Assembly (NCBI GenBank): GCA_021292105.1
Contig: CM037869.1
Span: forward strand, 44,042,990 to 44,106,989
DNA from: Anadara kagoshimensis
Lineage: Eukaryota > Mollusca > Bivalvia > Arcoida > Arcidae
DNA length: 64,000 bases
Reading direction: 5' to 3'
Shown one piece after another: positions 37,339-52,000 of this stretch; within the stretch, counting starts at the first letter, position 1, and each line of letters opens with the position of its first letter. The position numbers and the translations under genes are program-made. The notes beneath the pieces were generated by a model that did no database searches, was not told the origin of the DNA, and saw only the letters and a program-made list of their open reading frames with translations.

Positions 37339-37830
37339 TAAAAATAAACAAACACAAATCTTTGTATAAATAAATTCCTCAACAAAGTAATAAAATTGTG
37401 TATTGTAGAATAAATGGATACATAATTTTTGAATTGAAAACTTGCAAACAACAACTTAAATGTATTTATAATCAAAAAGGATAAAAGTAACCAGAAGACA
37501 CGAACGAGATGTTCCTGAAACATTAATTGCAACAAAAATATCATTTTACAAATTAGATTAAAAAAAATATATGTATATTCGTTGTAGCAGTCAACTAATT
37601 AACATTTCTGAGTGTAAACACCGAATTACCCTCTTTTTGGATTTTACACTGGATTTTTATGTAACTAAAGACAATATTTTTTTGCCACTGTAGGGGCTCG
37701 AACGCACACCCTTCGACACTAACTCGCCTAGCATAAGAATGACCCGCGACCTATCAAGATTTGAAAATGTCAACATCATGATTTTTGTAAAAATAATCAC
37801 TTTAAATAAATAAAACTTAATAAAATTAAC
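36655..37830. repeat. 490-bp tandem duplication, right copy split by a tRNA-derived insertion
   Basis: Sequence from ctacatccataaagtataat at 36681 repeats at 37171 over about 400 bp with few changes, including an (ATA)n tract that differs in length (36808 versus 37301). The final part of the left copy (aatttgaaaatgccaac at 37079) matches 37762 on the right, after an insertion at about 37590-37750. That insertion carries a reverse box B (ggggctcgaacgcac), which suggests a SINE. Confidence 0.8.
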
Positions 37831-37935
37831 ATGTCTATGCTTCAGATAAATTTATAAAATGTTGGATTGAAAAGTAGTTTAAAAATTATAAAACACGACG
37901 AGAAACAATTTTATCAATCTAATGATACAAAGTCA

Positions 37936-37998
37936 TTAGACACTTAATTTCAATTTCTTCTGTAACTCTAGTATACATTTCTTAATTTCTTTTAGTTT
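37936..37998 (-). CDS. Alternative last exon with a coiled-coil end
   Basis: A strong acceptor (ctttattttcag) is followed in phase 0 by KLKEIKKCILELQKKLKLSV and TAA. Joined to the 65-bp exon at 39510-39446 (which ends in phase 0), it would give a short heptad-like tail. This is an alternative to the end at 38510. Confidence 0.4.
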   Translation of the reverse strand, partial: KLKEIKKCILELQKKLKLSV

Positions 37999-38509
37999 CT
38001 GAAAATAAAGACAAACATGTAAAAAGATTAAGAAAACTTCCTTATTTGTATATCACATCTGTTACAAAAAATTAGCACAGAAAATTCAGTTATCTAACAG
38101 AAAACTAAAACGTTGTTTACTAAAAGACATTTTTACAAATTGTTGATTGCTTATGGAAGGAAATATAAATAGATAATTATAGGTAAGCATAGTTGACAAA
38201 ACGGGATTTTAAACATGTAAGTAAATATTAAATTTGTACTTATCCCATACGAAATCTGTAAAATAGTTGCATCTGATTCAAAATAAAATTCAAACATGCA
38301 CTGTATATATTAAAAATGTTTTCTTTGTCCTTTCATTTTTGCAGTATAACGTTCAAAAGAAATATGCTAAATACAGCTGCCTGACAAAATAAATGGTAGC
38401 TTTAAAATATACGCTCTCTGCTATTAACAATTCATAATGATTTGCATTGACAGTGATTTTATAGTCCTACTTTCTTTAATTTTAGTATTACTTAAAACGA
38501 TGTTTATAC

Positions 38510-40006
38510 CTACTTCTTCAATTGTTTTGTCGCAGCTCTTGGAATGTTTATTTGCATCTGAAATAAAAAAAATGCAGAAATAACCTACCCTTGTCCAAAA
38601 TACAATCCCAAAGCAGAGTAAAAAGTTTGGGGCTTGCAAAGTGAACTTCTTCAAGGTAAGTGAGGCCGAAAAGGTGAACACTTTCTTAATAATTTTTAAT
38701 ACAGAAACATCATATCTATCAACAATATTGTGATGACGACCTTATTATAAAAACAAATTAAGACATATAGTTTTTTCTAATAAAAATAATAAATATATGA
38801 AAAGGTAACTTTGTCTAAAACCCGACCATTTAGTAACTCATATACTGTATAAGGTCTTAAAAGAATGAAAATCTATCCAACAAAACATTAAGAAAAACAC
38901 TATTACTTAACGATGCAATGTCAGTGTAATAAAAAATCACAATCAAACTAAATTTGAATTTAGTCTCCTACGATGTCAGACCGGTTTATTCATGAAATTG
39001 ATATAAAGTTATTCAAATAAATAAATAATTGAATGTGAATGAATAGATACGTGAATTTACTTTCATTGTGTCTTTTAACTACACAATTATATAACTTATC
39101 AATACAATTGAGTTAAATCAGTCTTTACACACTATTTCACAAAACAGGTCTAAAGATATTACCAAAAATATTACAGAAAAATTATCATAAAAACTTTGAC
39201 GAATTCGGAGAAATGAGGAAAAGCCGTGATATTAAAGAAATTGCTCTACTTCCAACGCAAATAACTTAGTAGCACTGTTTACTGAACTTATGACGTTTAA
39301 CTTCAAAATTTTTGGATCAGAATTTCGATCCAAGCATTAATCGATTAATGAGGAATCGCATTTCGAAACAACTCTCTAAATTAAAAGTGTAGAAAATGTA
39401 AACTAATATACATTTAACTAAAGATTTTGACTGTAATTTGCTTACCATCTTATCCGATGAACACCAATCCTGCCACAAATTATTTGTTGAAGATGAAGGC
39501 GTACTTCTCCCTGTAAACAAATAGTGTCTAATGTATAAGTTTAATTTCACGTATGACCGTTTTGCTCATGGTTGGCTTATATGACTGCAGGTTGTTCAGC
39601 ATTTGTTGGCCGAATGCTTACAACAGTTGTTGTAACTTAACTACACGAATTAAAAATAAAAACGTGTGATCGTTTTTCTACATACATACATACATACATA
39701 CACACACACAGAATTGCACATGTAATATGTATAAAAACCTTAATACGGTCTTATTTAACTCAAGCATCTTTGAACCAAGTCTTCTATTTTAACGTCAAAT
39801 TTAATGTTCTACTTAAATGATCTTGGAACGTTACGTTTAAAAAAAACATTTGCGTTACTATATAATTTAAATGACTAGCGACCTGGAACAAGATGGTTCA
39901 TATGTTGTTCTACTCACCATCTTCAAAATCCGGCTTGTACACCCCTTTACCGTCGTAACTGGAGGATAACCAGTCTTTCGTATACTTCTTAATGTGATTG
40001 GATCTG
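38510..40006 (-). CDS. Mucin-like gene: cytoplasmic tail exons, alternative ends likely
   Basis: Exon 40006-39918 (phase 2 to 1) reads [20 protein letters not shown] then GVYKPDFED. Exon 39510-39446 is 65 bp (phase 1 to 0) and reads [21 protein letters not shown]. Exon 38557-38510 then adds [15 protein letters not shown] and TAG. If the 65-bp exon is skipped, the same last exon is read in another frame ([15 protein letters not shown]) and stays open to a gtataa donor. Acceptors are strong (ttgtttacag, ttttatttcag). Which form is used cannot be decided from sequence alone. Confidence 0.65.
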
Positions 40007-43000
40007 CTAAAAAAATTTGATGTCAATATAAAAACATCAGTTATAGATTAATTTCACCGATTAATATCCAGAAATGGTAACCTTTTCCGAATTTATCATA
40101 ATACAAGTATATAAATTTTTATACCGTGTCCTCCACCACCGTAAATATTATTATGTAAAATATAGATTGATAAATTTATTTATGAATAGAGCTAAAATAC
40201 AATAATACCATTACTATGAGTATAACATTAGTATTTATTATAGATACAATTAAAAAGTCAAACATTTTAGCTAGCTACACCCTCCACGTGTGTAACCAAA
40301 TTTGGGTATTAAAGGAATAAAGAACTCTTGGGGGTCAAATACGTAACACGGAAGATTAAAACCATGATAATTCAGAAATTTAGTGATGCTAAATGAGATC
40401 AAAATCTTGCAGCAACATGATAATACAATGAATTATCTAGGCCCTCTGTGATACTTATAAACTCTATTTTATTTTCATTTAAATTAAAACGTGTTGGAAC
40501 ACTTTAACAGAAAACGTATTGTATTTTTATGTTATCACGAAGTCTTATATTTACTTGTCGGTCGAGCGGCTGAAACGATTGCAGGGTATATCATGGACTA
40601 TATTCGAATCCAATCTGGTAGATACTATTGTGAAAAAAATGATTCTATAAAAGCTCGACAGTTTCTCCGGTTACCCAATTTTTTTTCCTGTCATCTTAGA
40701 ACCGACAGTCTAGACACAACTAAAACATTGAGTGGATTGTAAAATAAAATCAATGTGAAGAGTGTTAAATTGTCATTTATCAAAATACAAGTATATAATT
40801 TTTGATAACGTGTCCTCCACCACCGTAAAACATAGCTAAAACATTGAGTGGGTTGTAAAATAAAATCAATGCGCACAGTGGTAGATTTCATGTCTTTGAG
40901 TAACTTACTTTTGAACGGAACCGCTAGGTCTGTTTTTGCCTTTTTGTCTTAGATACAACAGAATAACTAACAAGATTACCAGGAAGATTAAGATGATCAG
41001 CGACGTTGATGTTCCAATAATAGCCGCCGCAATTGTATAATCTATAAGATAAAGAAGGTTTCATTAGTCCAAGCAGAATGTATTACAAATTCATATTGAA
41101 TACGAATTGATCTGTATAAATACAAATATACAATTTACAGGCAAGTATATAATAGTCATTCGACAAATATAAGTTCACAAAACATCAAATACTTTAACCG
41201 TCAAAACTGGTGTTTAACAAAGGTTATATAAGGGGGTGCCCCAAATTTTTTGGACTGACCTATACAATTTAGAGGCAAGATCTTGGATGATGTATTTGTT
41301 CAGCCTTAAGACTTAATCATTCGGAATAAAGTTCTATTCCTTCGCTTAACCAGGTTTAAATAGCAAAATTTTATGAATAGCATTAAAAAAAGTTCGATGA
41401 ACAAGATCTATGGCTATTAACGTAAACCACAAAGTGTACCATTTCCCCTTAGATTTTAGATGCTCATTTACTATGAAACGCACCAAACGCAATTCCCCTT
41501 TAGTGAGAGCTACTGGACATCCACAGTCGTATAGTAGTATTACTGTTAAAACAATGTAAATGGCGCCAATTTTTTCCATTACAATAAACTGCAGACGCTA
41601 ATAACTGTATCAATGTCCAGTTATCGCTAATACTAGGGTCTTGTGACATGTACAATTCGATAGAATGAATGTCAATTGAATGAATACATTTCACGCATTT
41701 AACTAAATTTGCACGTTTTCGAAGTTTTAACTTTACTTTTTGAATTATGATAAGAAAATGGACCAGTGTAGTTTCGGATATAGGAACTTTGGAAATGGGG
41801 ATTCCATTTAACCATATATGCGGAAGATTCAGTTGTCAGGTGTTTTTACTTCTGTTTGTTTCATTTTTTTAAATAACATAAAAAACAATTTCGTGCAATC
41901 TGAACAACTGATACAATCACCTGATATCATGGACGGAAATAAACAGGGGTTCAGACCCCCAGAACCCCTCTCTATGTCTGCCATTGCCGGATATGTTTTT
42001 TTTGGTTGATTACTTATTCTAAATCTTATGTCATTCAACAAACCTGGTGCTGAGGTTATCGGATCGGATGTTGTGGATGATGAAGTTGACGTTGGGGAAT
42101 TTGTCGAAGCCGAAGTTTCAGATTTGTGACTTGTTATATCTAAAGTTGTGAAGTCCGTAGTTGTCAAATCGTCTTTTAATTGTTCAGTAGAAGCAGACGC
42201 TTCAGCGACACGTTTCTCTTCTGTTGTATGTCCAAACGTAGAATATGAAGTAGAAGTGGATGTGTCATCTTGTTCTGTAATTTGAGTTGACGTTTCAGTG
42301 ACTCTTTTCCCTTCTGTTGTATGTCCAAAAGTAGAATATGAAGTAGAAGTGGATGTGTCATCTTGTTCTGTAATTTGAGTTGACGTTTCAGTGACACTTT
42401 TCTCTTCTGTTGTATGTCCAAAAGTAGAATATGAAGTAGAAGTTGGTGTGTCATCTAGGTTTGTAATTTGAGTTGAAGTAGACGATGTGCCTGTGGTTGT
42501 TTGTTCAAATTTTGAGTCCGAAATTGGGACGCTGGTTGTAATGATATTACTAGAGGCGGTTTTGGTTTCCATGGTTACATTGGCGACTGCCGATATAAAA
42601 GTAAACCTCATAGTTATATTGTTTATACATAATACTTCATTTGCCTAAAATTTAAAATAGAATTAAAAAAGAGGAATCGTATATGAAATAAGCATACAAT
42701 ATACTTGAAGTGTTTACACAATAGAACTAAATATTCTTTCAAGCATCAGGTTAATTATTTTTTTGTCAATCCATTTTATGAAATACCTTTAGGTTGATTC
42801 GTGCAGTATTTACGTATCAGTGATTTCTCTAAATTAAAATCTTTCACAAAAGATATGTACATGTATACTATTTTTACTATTTATAATTATCCATTAATCC
42901 GAGTAACACAAATATTGATTTTGTGGTTTTAATACATATCTTTGCAGTCTGAATTTTAAAAAAACGGTCCTTTATTTTTTTGGTCTCTCACCAACTACAT

Positions 43001-46000
43001 GTAGGTTCGAATGCCAGATTAAAGTGCGAGAAAGATTGTTGTTTGGCTCTATCAAGGTCTATGGATTTCTGTGAGGAACCCCGTAAACTTTACCAGTATA
43101 GGACTGCCTCCATATAAGTGAAAGAATCGTCACGGTATAAAAGACCAGTTCCGAATTTTAGCCTTTATTCATTGGTTCATACTGTTTCAGAAGAAATATC
43201 GCCCTTTTATTTGTGAAAATAATGTAATTATTGAATTGCTACCTTCACAAATGTTCCCATTTCTTGTAAATCCGTCGGCACACAAACACATGTAAGAACC
43301 TATAGTGTTTCTACAAACTTCATTTTCGGAACAAACTGGCGGTTCCATACTACATTCATCGGTATCATTGTTGCAATGTTGACCTGTGAAGCCTTTTTCA
43401 CAAACACATCCGTAAGTTGAATCACATCTCTCTGTACCTTCTCCGCATCCACATTGATTAGCACAATTTGGTCCCCAACTCCCTACTCTACATGCTTAAT
43501 ATAAGAAAATTACATATTGATAAAAGCAATTAGAGAATCAATGCAGGTTTAACTCAATTTATTTCACAGTTAAATTCTTACTTATCCAATGTAAAGAATC
43601 TACTCAATACATTCAAATATACATCACTAAATAGACATGTACATTAATTTTTTTGTTCAACCAAACATGGGTTTAGTTATTAAATATAATTTATTAGATC
43701 AACGTTAAAAAACTACTTGAATAACAGAACAATTCTGTAAGTAGAAAAACTTTAAAAGCCTAAATGGTGATCAATTCAAGTTAAATGGGAGATAAATTAT
43801 GGATAGGTATAAGTTGATTACATCCATTTCATTACTTATACCCAATTGGTTCAGTGTTTGGCGTCTTCTGTAATTTCAATAAGTAGATAATAAAATGTTT
43901 CATTGACGTAAAGAAAAATATATAAAGAAAAGACTTTAAATATATAACCATAATAACCGAATAGATACTATACGGAAATTATTTCAGAAGAGTATGTTGG
44001 AAGCAAAATAGATTATACGTACGACTGCAGTTTATGTTATCGGATTCTAAGTAATACCCGTCGTTACATGAACATTTAAAGCTACCAACTGTATTGTTAC
44101 ACTTTTGGTCACAAATATTCAATTTGCATTCATCTTCATCTGAAAAAACATTAATTGCTTTAATTTATATCTGAAAATGTTCATATCAGACTTTTCTACT
44201 TTTTAGCAGGATGGTTACAAAGTTATTTTGATTTATTTTAATTTTACAGTTCGCTAAAAATGCCTTCGTTATAAGCTACATTAATCTAACGTATTGAAAA
44301 ACTTACAAAGATAGTTTTATTAAAATCAATGTTACAATAATAAAGTTGTGAAACGTTCCTCATTAATAGACAGCGTCAGATAAAAATAAATCTTGTACGT
44401 GAAAATGTATTACGTTTTTGGTTACTTGATCTTGATAAAATTACATTAAATATAAAGATATGTAAGTTATTGTTAGTGGAAATGCAAAAAAAACCTTTTA
44501 AGTACTAAAACAAAACGCATTAGATGCAATTTTAAAAATAAAAGTTATACTTTATATTTTAAGGTGCATTTTGAAACTAGTTTTAGGTTTTTATTTCAAC
44601 TAAAAACTTTCTGAAAACATTTGGATTTATAGAATTTCGAAAAGGCCGTCTAGTGCTTGAAAATAAAAAAGAAATTAAATATGTGTAAATTGTACAAATT
44701 ACAAATAAAAATATTTATGTTATTCTTGCTTACCTTCACAGGTTACTTCATCCGATGCTAATATTTCTCCTGCAGGGCATGTACAACGGTAATTCCCAGT
44801 ATTAGAGTCATTAACACAGGCATATGTACATTGTGGTCCTTTACTATCGCATGGGTCGCTTGCTATCAATATAAAAACGCAAGCCTAAATTACCAATCCA
44901 AAACAAATATACTAATTCATGTCCAAATAACAATCCAAAAATTGTACAAAAAGAAACTCAGAATATGTGATATATGTAATTTACGAGTTAAAACTGCTAC
45001 TGTATAAACTGTGGCAAAGGCTTTTAATATTCAAAATTGAGACAGAACTAATTTATTTTTAGCAATATCATTTGTTATATTAAAAAAAACCATATTTCTG
45101 CACAACGCACTGATTTATTTTATAAATATTTGGTAAAATGTATTTTTGTCTGTATTTATTTCATTTCAAATTCAAAAAATATTTTGATTTCTACAATTTT
45201 GTTGATGCATTGATGATAATTTATTTTATTCTGAACGACCGTCTAGTACTTAGAACTGATGTATTTTTAGTAATAATTAGTTATATATTATAACCCTAAA
45301 ATTAATTTGTATTAGAACTAGACGATTTGCTATTCACTACGAGGTAGATAGAATATATACGAACTTTTATTACAAGACTTTCCATCTGCGAATAGCTCAA
45401 AGCCATCAAAACAGGAACACATATAACTCCCATCATTGTTCTCGCATTTCTGTTCACAGCCATCAATCTTTTTGGTACATTCATCAACATCTAATCATTA
45501 AAAATACAAAGTGTTAAAGCAGGAATATGAATTGAGACAATTATACTTGGACAATTTAAAAAACGTCTGTAAAGCTTAGCTGTAACGAAAGTATTTTGCT
45601 TTGGGTCTAATCGGTGTAAAGAAACCCGTGTGTGCTATCAACTTTCCGTGATATTCCTCGAAAACTCCCTTCAGGAGTCTGCTGCGATGTAGGCTACACA
45701 CGTCTTAACTTGGGCGTATAATAACATTGCTATTGATACCTTTCGATATATTGTATTCCTTCTTGTTTAAATTAAAGCATGAATACAACAGTTTAAAATA
45801 CATATACACACGTGTCTTTGCTTTCCTTAAATCTCGTTATTATATAATAGTTATAGGTTTTCACGAATTATTTCAACAAAATTGATCTAATTACCTTGCC
45901 TTATTATAAAATTAATAATTAATTACATAGTTCATATAACTACAAATTTTTAAACACTTTAGTTTCAGTCTTTTCGACCTACCTACACAATCGCTGCTAT

Positions 46001-49000
46001 TTACAAGTTTGTATCCACTCATACATGTACAATAATAACTTCCTACAGTATTGGAACAATTCTGACTACATCCGTGATTTGACTTCGTGCATTCATCGAT
46101 ATCTAAAATGGAGTTTTATTGCTTAAAGCAAGTCAGTGGAAGATATGCAATTTTACAAAAGTGGATATATTCGAATAAAAATAAACATACGAGTCCATGT
46201 CAAAATTAAATTAAAGCTGTCTCTAAAGGAAATTAATACCCCCACCCCACCCCGCAACCCGGTATCAGCAGACCCGCAAACTTGATTCTTTGACAAATTC
46301 CATAAATACAAGCCACATGGAAGACATGGAGCGGACAGGACATTAGGCCGAGTGTTCTGGAAGGGCAAGCTCCTCCCTGTTATAAAGCCAGACAAATCTA
46401 GACAACCATAGTTGGCATTCGTGTAACATAGGTTTATTTGAAAAAACGGTTCCATTCTTTGTCCTAATAGAGACAGGGTTTTGATTAACATGGATTTCAT
46501 TATCACATTTAATATGAGATAGATTTGATAATAAATACAACTATCGTTTTAAGTGTTTTCAGTTTCAGTATAAATGTATTATATGAGTTTTACTGGCCGT
46601 TGTACTGTTGGTTAATGATAAAGCTGTACAATTTTGGTGATATATATGTATCAATTAGCCAACCAATCCGTCCGTATATCGGTATATCCTTCCACAATAG
46701 TGTGTCCGCTTATAACATCTAATAATTGATTTTGATCAAACATGCAACAAATATTTATCAACTTTAGACGACATACCCCATACCAACTTTATTTGTATTT
46801 GTCAAAAATCGAGGTCATGAGATATCAATAACCAATTTGATATATGTTTGGACGGAGGTTATTTGATCGGCAGTCTGCGCTAATTTTACTATGGATTATC
46901 AATTTATACTGACCATCACATTTTTGTCCATTTTCGACAAATCCTTCTCCACAAGATGAACAATTAAATCCACGACCTAAGGCTAATTCCTCGTCTGGTG
47001 ATAAGTCAGTACATGTTCTGTTATTTGAACACGGAAAACCTGCACATCCATCTACTTCATCACTACAAAAATCCCCTGTGAGAATAGAAGTTCGCAATCA
47101 AACATTATGACATTTGTGATAGTTACATAAACATTTCATTTAGACGTAAAAATTTCGTTTATAAACCAACATTTACTTTAATTGAAATACCGTCCACCCT
47201 GTCTTAAAGGCCACCTCTTTAAAAGGGTCACCTGCTTATAAAGGCCAGTAGAATTATGTCCTAATTGTTCTTTTTCATATTATTTAAACCTGTACATAAA
47301 GGCCACTTGCCTATAAAGGTCACTTTTACTGTTTCCTTTGGGAGGAATTTATAGGTAGATTCGACTGTACTAGTAAATGTTAAATGATTGATGTTTTTCT
47401 TTTACTTCTATTACCAGGTATTGTCGAAGTTTTTGTCAGGCTATTTAGTATGTTACTAAGGACGTGATTAGTGCACTAGCTCACAATAAACATTATCAGA
47501 TCGTTAAAGATTAAAAAAGTTATCCGATTCAGCTAGAAATGTTAAATACTTAGTTCACTTATCATTTGCACTTCAGGGAAAATATTTCTCATTTGAATAA
47601 GATTTGTTGCACAATAAATGGAACACTTATGTAACATAATTCAGTGTATAACATATCTTTAACCTTTGTTTATATACTTCTAAACTAATATTGTGTTTGT
47701 CCCAATAGCAAATGCCAAATAAATTATATTCATAAATGAAATGATTTGTCACAAATTTGTATTTTAAAATAGCTGATGTAATTTAAAACACGTACCAAAT
47801 GGACTAGACAAGAAAAAGTCCTATTTTGGACCACTGTTATGAAACACAAGACAGACATGCATTGCGTCTCGAGAGGTTTTCAGAAAAAAATATGAGACCG
47901 CTTTTTTAAACTTATGTTTTTACCAGTGTTTGAGGTTTCGTAATGTGGTCTTAGCGGGACTCGAACTCACAGCAGTGAGAGACCCTGGACTTAAAGACTT
48001 ACGTTTTATCCATTAGGCCACCACGGTCTCTACATTTACATTAACGCACCCTAGACAAGAAAAAGTCCTATTTTGGACCAATGATTATGAAACACGAGAC
48101 AGACATTTATTGCGTCTTGAAAGGTTTTCAGAAAAATATCAGACCGCCTTCTGAAACTTATGTTTTTAACAGTGTTTGAGGTTTTGTAAGAAATAAAATA
48201 CCTGTCCATCCTACAGCACAGTTACAAACAGCATACTTGTAGTAAGATGTATTAGAATCTCTTGTATCATCAAACAAACATTCTCCATGTCCACTACAGC
48301 TGTTACATACAACTACAATGACATCGAGGGCTGGAGCAGCAGCACCGCTATCATCAATAGCAGTTATACTGAAATTAAACATTTCAATATTTAGTTGGTT
48401 GAATGCTGCTTAAAGCCGCATCAGAAATTTTTCAGCTATTCGTGTCGAGAACTTTTGTATTGATCTCTATGAATTGATCTATGAACAATTTCGTGTATGC
48501 ATGTGAAGTGCGAGTGTGTTGTATGATCTGCCTAGTACTGGCGCGCACTTATGACGCCTTTAACGTGATACGTCACAGAATCAGTACGCCGCAGACAAAC
48601 GTATCACTCCCAATGTCCATTATACTGATACCAGGTGAACCAGTAAAGGCAAAAGGCATCTGGTCTGAGCAGAATCCTAACTCACAGCGGTGAGAGACCT
48701 TGGTTTTGAAGACTGACGTTTTATCCATTAGGCTACCGTGACCATTAATCATTACAAGATACATTTACATTAACCCAAGCTGGTTTATTACGTAGTACAA
48801 AACTGATATGAAAGTAATATACTTCAGTCAGTACCACTATAAAGACTCATATTTACAGATAAATTATTATCGCATAAGATCCAAACACAAATGATCAATC
48901 AATTTTCAATGCTTTTCTTTTCCATAAAAGCGTAATATCAATTTTACAGGTACAGGACTGTCGCACACAGTATAAACAATGAAAATGTAAATATACCCAT

Positions 49001-52000
49001 CGGGCCGTTTTGAAATGTCGCTATTAGTAACAACACTTCTACTGTCGTCTACACAATTAAGCGCGTTTCGATTAATTTTCTTAATATGGAATGAAATACG
49101 ATGATTTTTTCTCAATTGAAAAAAATATATTTACCCGCGTACCAAATCCCGGTTTAATGATTAACCAATAAAACAAACATCGAAAAAAACAATAATTTTA
49201 CGTGCTACGATAGCTCATTATACATAATTTAATATGTTTACAACCTGCACAACCTGTATCCAAAATAACTCTGAATATATTTGACGTCTGGTAGTTCCAT
49301 GTACCCTTTATTCCAATTTTCGATTAAATAGACAGCGGGTGTACCTTGCTTAATAGGGATGTTTAGTCTTCAGAGTTTGAACTTTGGTTTGGAATTGTGG
49401 TTTGAATAGGGATTAGTATCTTTATTTCTATATAAAAACGTTCTTAAACAACAGTTATAATTCTGTTACCTAATTTCGACAGGAGTCATATCCTGAGGTG
49501 TCCACTGGTATTCATTTCTGTCTGACAATAATTTTAAACTGTTATCGTTTGGGCCAGATATAACTTTATATGTAAAGTTACCATCATCACTACCGTTGAC
49601 ATAAATGTTCGCAGTTTGCCCAATCACCGCGTGGACAATTTGAGTTCCTGTGATTTCCGGGATTTGATTTGCTGTAAATGTAAAAACATGTTTTCGAAAG
49701 ACGTGTCTAATTCAAGTTGTCACAACATATCATTCTGTTTTAATTTTACTAAGCAGTTATCTCTCATTCTACTTTTTGTTTGGTTTTTCAAACGTGATAA
49801 TGTAGAAATATTTACATTCCCTTTTCTATAGTTTCATTTCACATAACATAATGTTCTTATATATTTAAATCTTTAAAAAGGAAATTTTTTTCTAACGATT
49901 AATATTTGCAAATATTTTCCTAGATCATTTACATTGAATGCCATCTAAACTATTAAAATCCTAAATTTTAATATCTGACATTTCTGAATTTATTAGGAAA
50001 ACGTATTGAATCAGGGTTTTTATCTAGACTTTTAGGGCCAAAACGTTTGATCGACATCTGATAAAATAAATATTGTTCTAATGTATGATGTTTCTGTGTC
50101 TTTTTCACAGGTATTTACATTGATAATTAAAACATCTACCTGCTTCTTTTATTGTTTCGGTAGAAGTTTTATCAACTTGTCCCGAAGACAGACCAACTGA
50201 TTTGTCTTTTGTTAGAAGATAGTCAAAGACACAAGCAGTTGATGCCTGATCACCACCACCACAAATTTCTTTCGCTTTTTGTACGTCTTCATTGGGAAAC
50301 TCGTCGATGAATAAAGGAATGAATTCAGGATGCGAGTAATCCTCTGCTGATTTTCCATTTGAGTAGTTAAACAGCGATGTTGATTCATTTATTGCCCCTT
50401 GAATGTAAACAATAAAGTATTGTTACTAATGATCTGATCTTTATTTTATTTATAGTTAAATATCTCTGAAACAATTAGAAATAATAAGTCATAATGAGCA
50501 ACAGTTCTAGTTATAAAATACTTAAAAACCTTCAGTTTTATTATATTTTCATTTTTTTAAAAACAAGTATAGAACTCATAATACATGTTACGTGTGTGTA
50601 TTAAGACCATTACTATAAGCACGACAAAAATCTTAAGAATCCAGAATTATATTTTTCATTTACACTTGCAATATGTTTCATACAGTTGTTGTCAACATTG
50701 TTACAGACCATTTGTGCCACTGTGAAATAGTTGAATTGCAAAATAATGTTTTGAAACCTATATTTTTCATCAAAAATATTTCTTTTGAACTGTGTAAATA
50801 TATGTATATGTGTAAAGTTTTTTCTTACAATGTTAAAGTAACAATCTTCTTTTTCATTGTGTAAAATTATGTTTTGATAATAATTACTTTTATACATATG
50901 TTTTAAGTGTTGTATGAGTATATGTGCGGGTATATTTTTCTTACAATGAACTCCGAAGTTGTAAAATATCTTCTTTTCAGTGCATGTATCATTGTTACTC
51001 AGCATGGTTCCATTTGGGAGAATAAAGTCATTATCTTTATTTCCGTCAAAATTACCAACAAGCCCATAAGTGCTGCCTTGGAATTCATTTGGAACAGTCA
51101 AAGAGAATGTTAGCATTCTGATACCAAGTGTCACATTTAGTTGTAAACCTTAAACATAATATAATGTGCAACAGGATTACATGTCAAAATTGGTTAAAAA
51201 AGGTAAAACCAAAAACAACAAATAGAAGAAGTATCAAGAGACATGACTACCTAATGAGAACACAAGTCGGAAACAATTACGTACGAACACCAAAATTAAA
51301 CTATATTAAAATAAAACAAGGAAATTTTCACGAGTGCAACATGCAACATAGTATTAACAAGAAATGGGATGAGATAAATTAAATATTTTCAACGTTATCA
51401 TTAAATTTGTTTCAGTAAAACATACACCAACCATTACATCGGTTTATGAATGAAATATCTTTATACATTATAGTTATACTTTTTTAAACATTTCTAGTCA
51501 AGAATGTTACAGATGTATCGTTTTCAAAAAGATAAGCAGTTTGTTTATCAAAGTAGAACACATTGGTGTTAATTTGTTGCACATTATAATTAAATACTTT
51601 TCAGTTTGACTCTATATGTTTTTTAAAAAGGGAGATAATTATATTACCAGTTGTTCCGAAAATAACGACAAGTGTTAAGTTGTGCCTTGACATTGATATA
51701 TCAGTGTGAAATATTGTAAAGTTGTCTTCATCTCGAAATCTGGAAGTGTACTCGTGACCATTGGCAAATATAGCAATATCTAAAAAAACATAATAAATTC
51801 TTGAAATCGAATGCTATTCACGTAATTATTAAAATAATTCAGGAAGACATATCTGTGTTGAATAGTGCCAAATCAATGACTGAGAAAAAACAATTAATTT
51901 TCTATTTTTGTAGCAATAGAAGGGTGTTCCGGAATCAAACTTCTCAATAATTCATCAAAATATTTCAGAACTTTCTTTTAAGTTTTTTTTTTGAAAAAAG

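Noticed and set aside
40491..40742. 83-codon plus-strand frame
   Set aside because: Opposite strand to the mucin-like gene, inside an intron and overlapping a local duplication. No domain.
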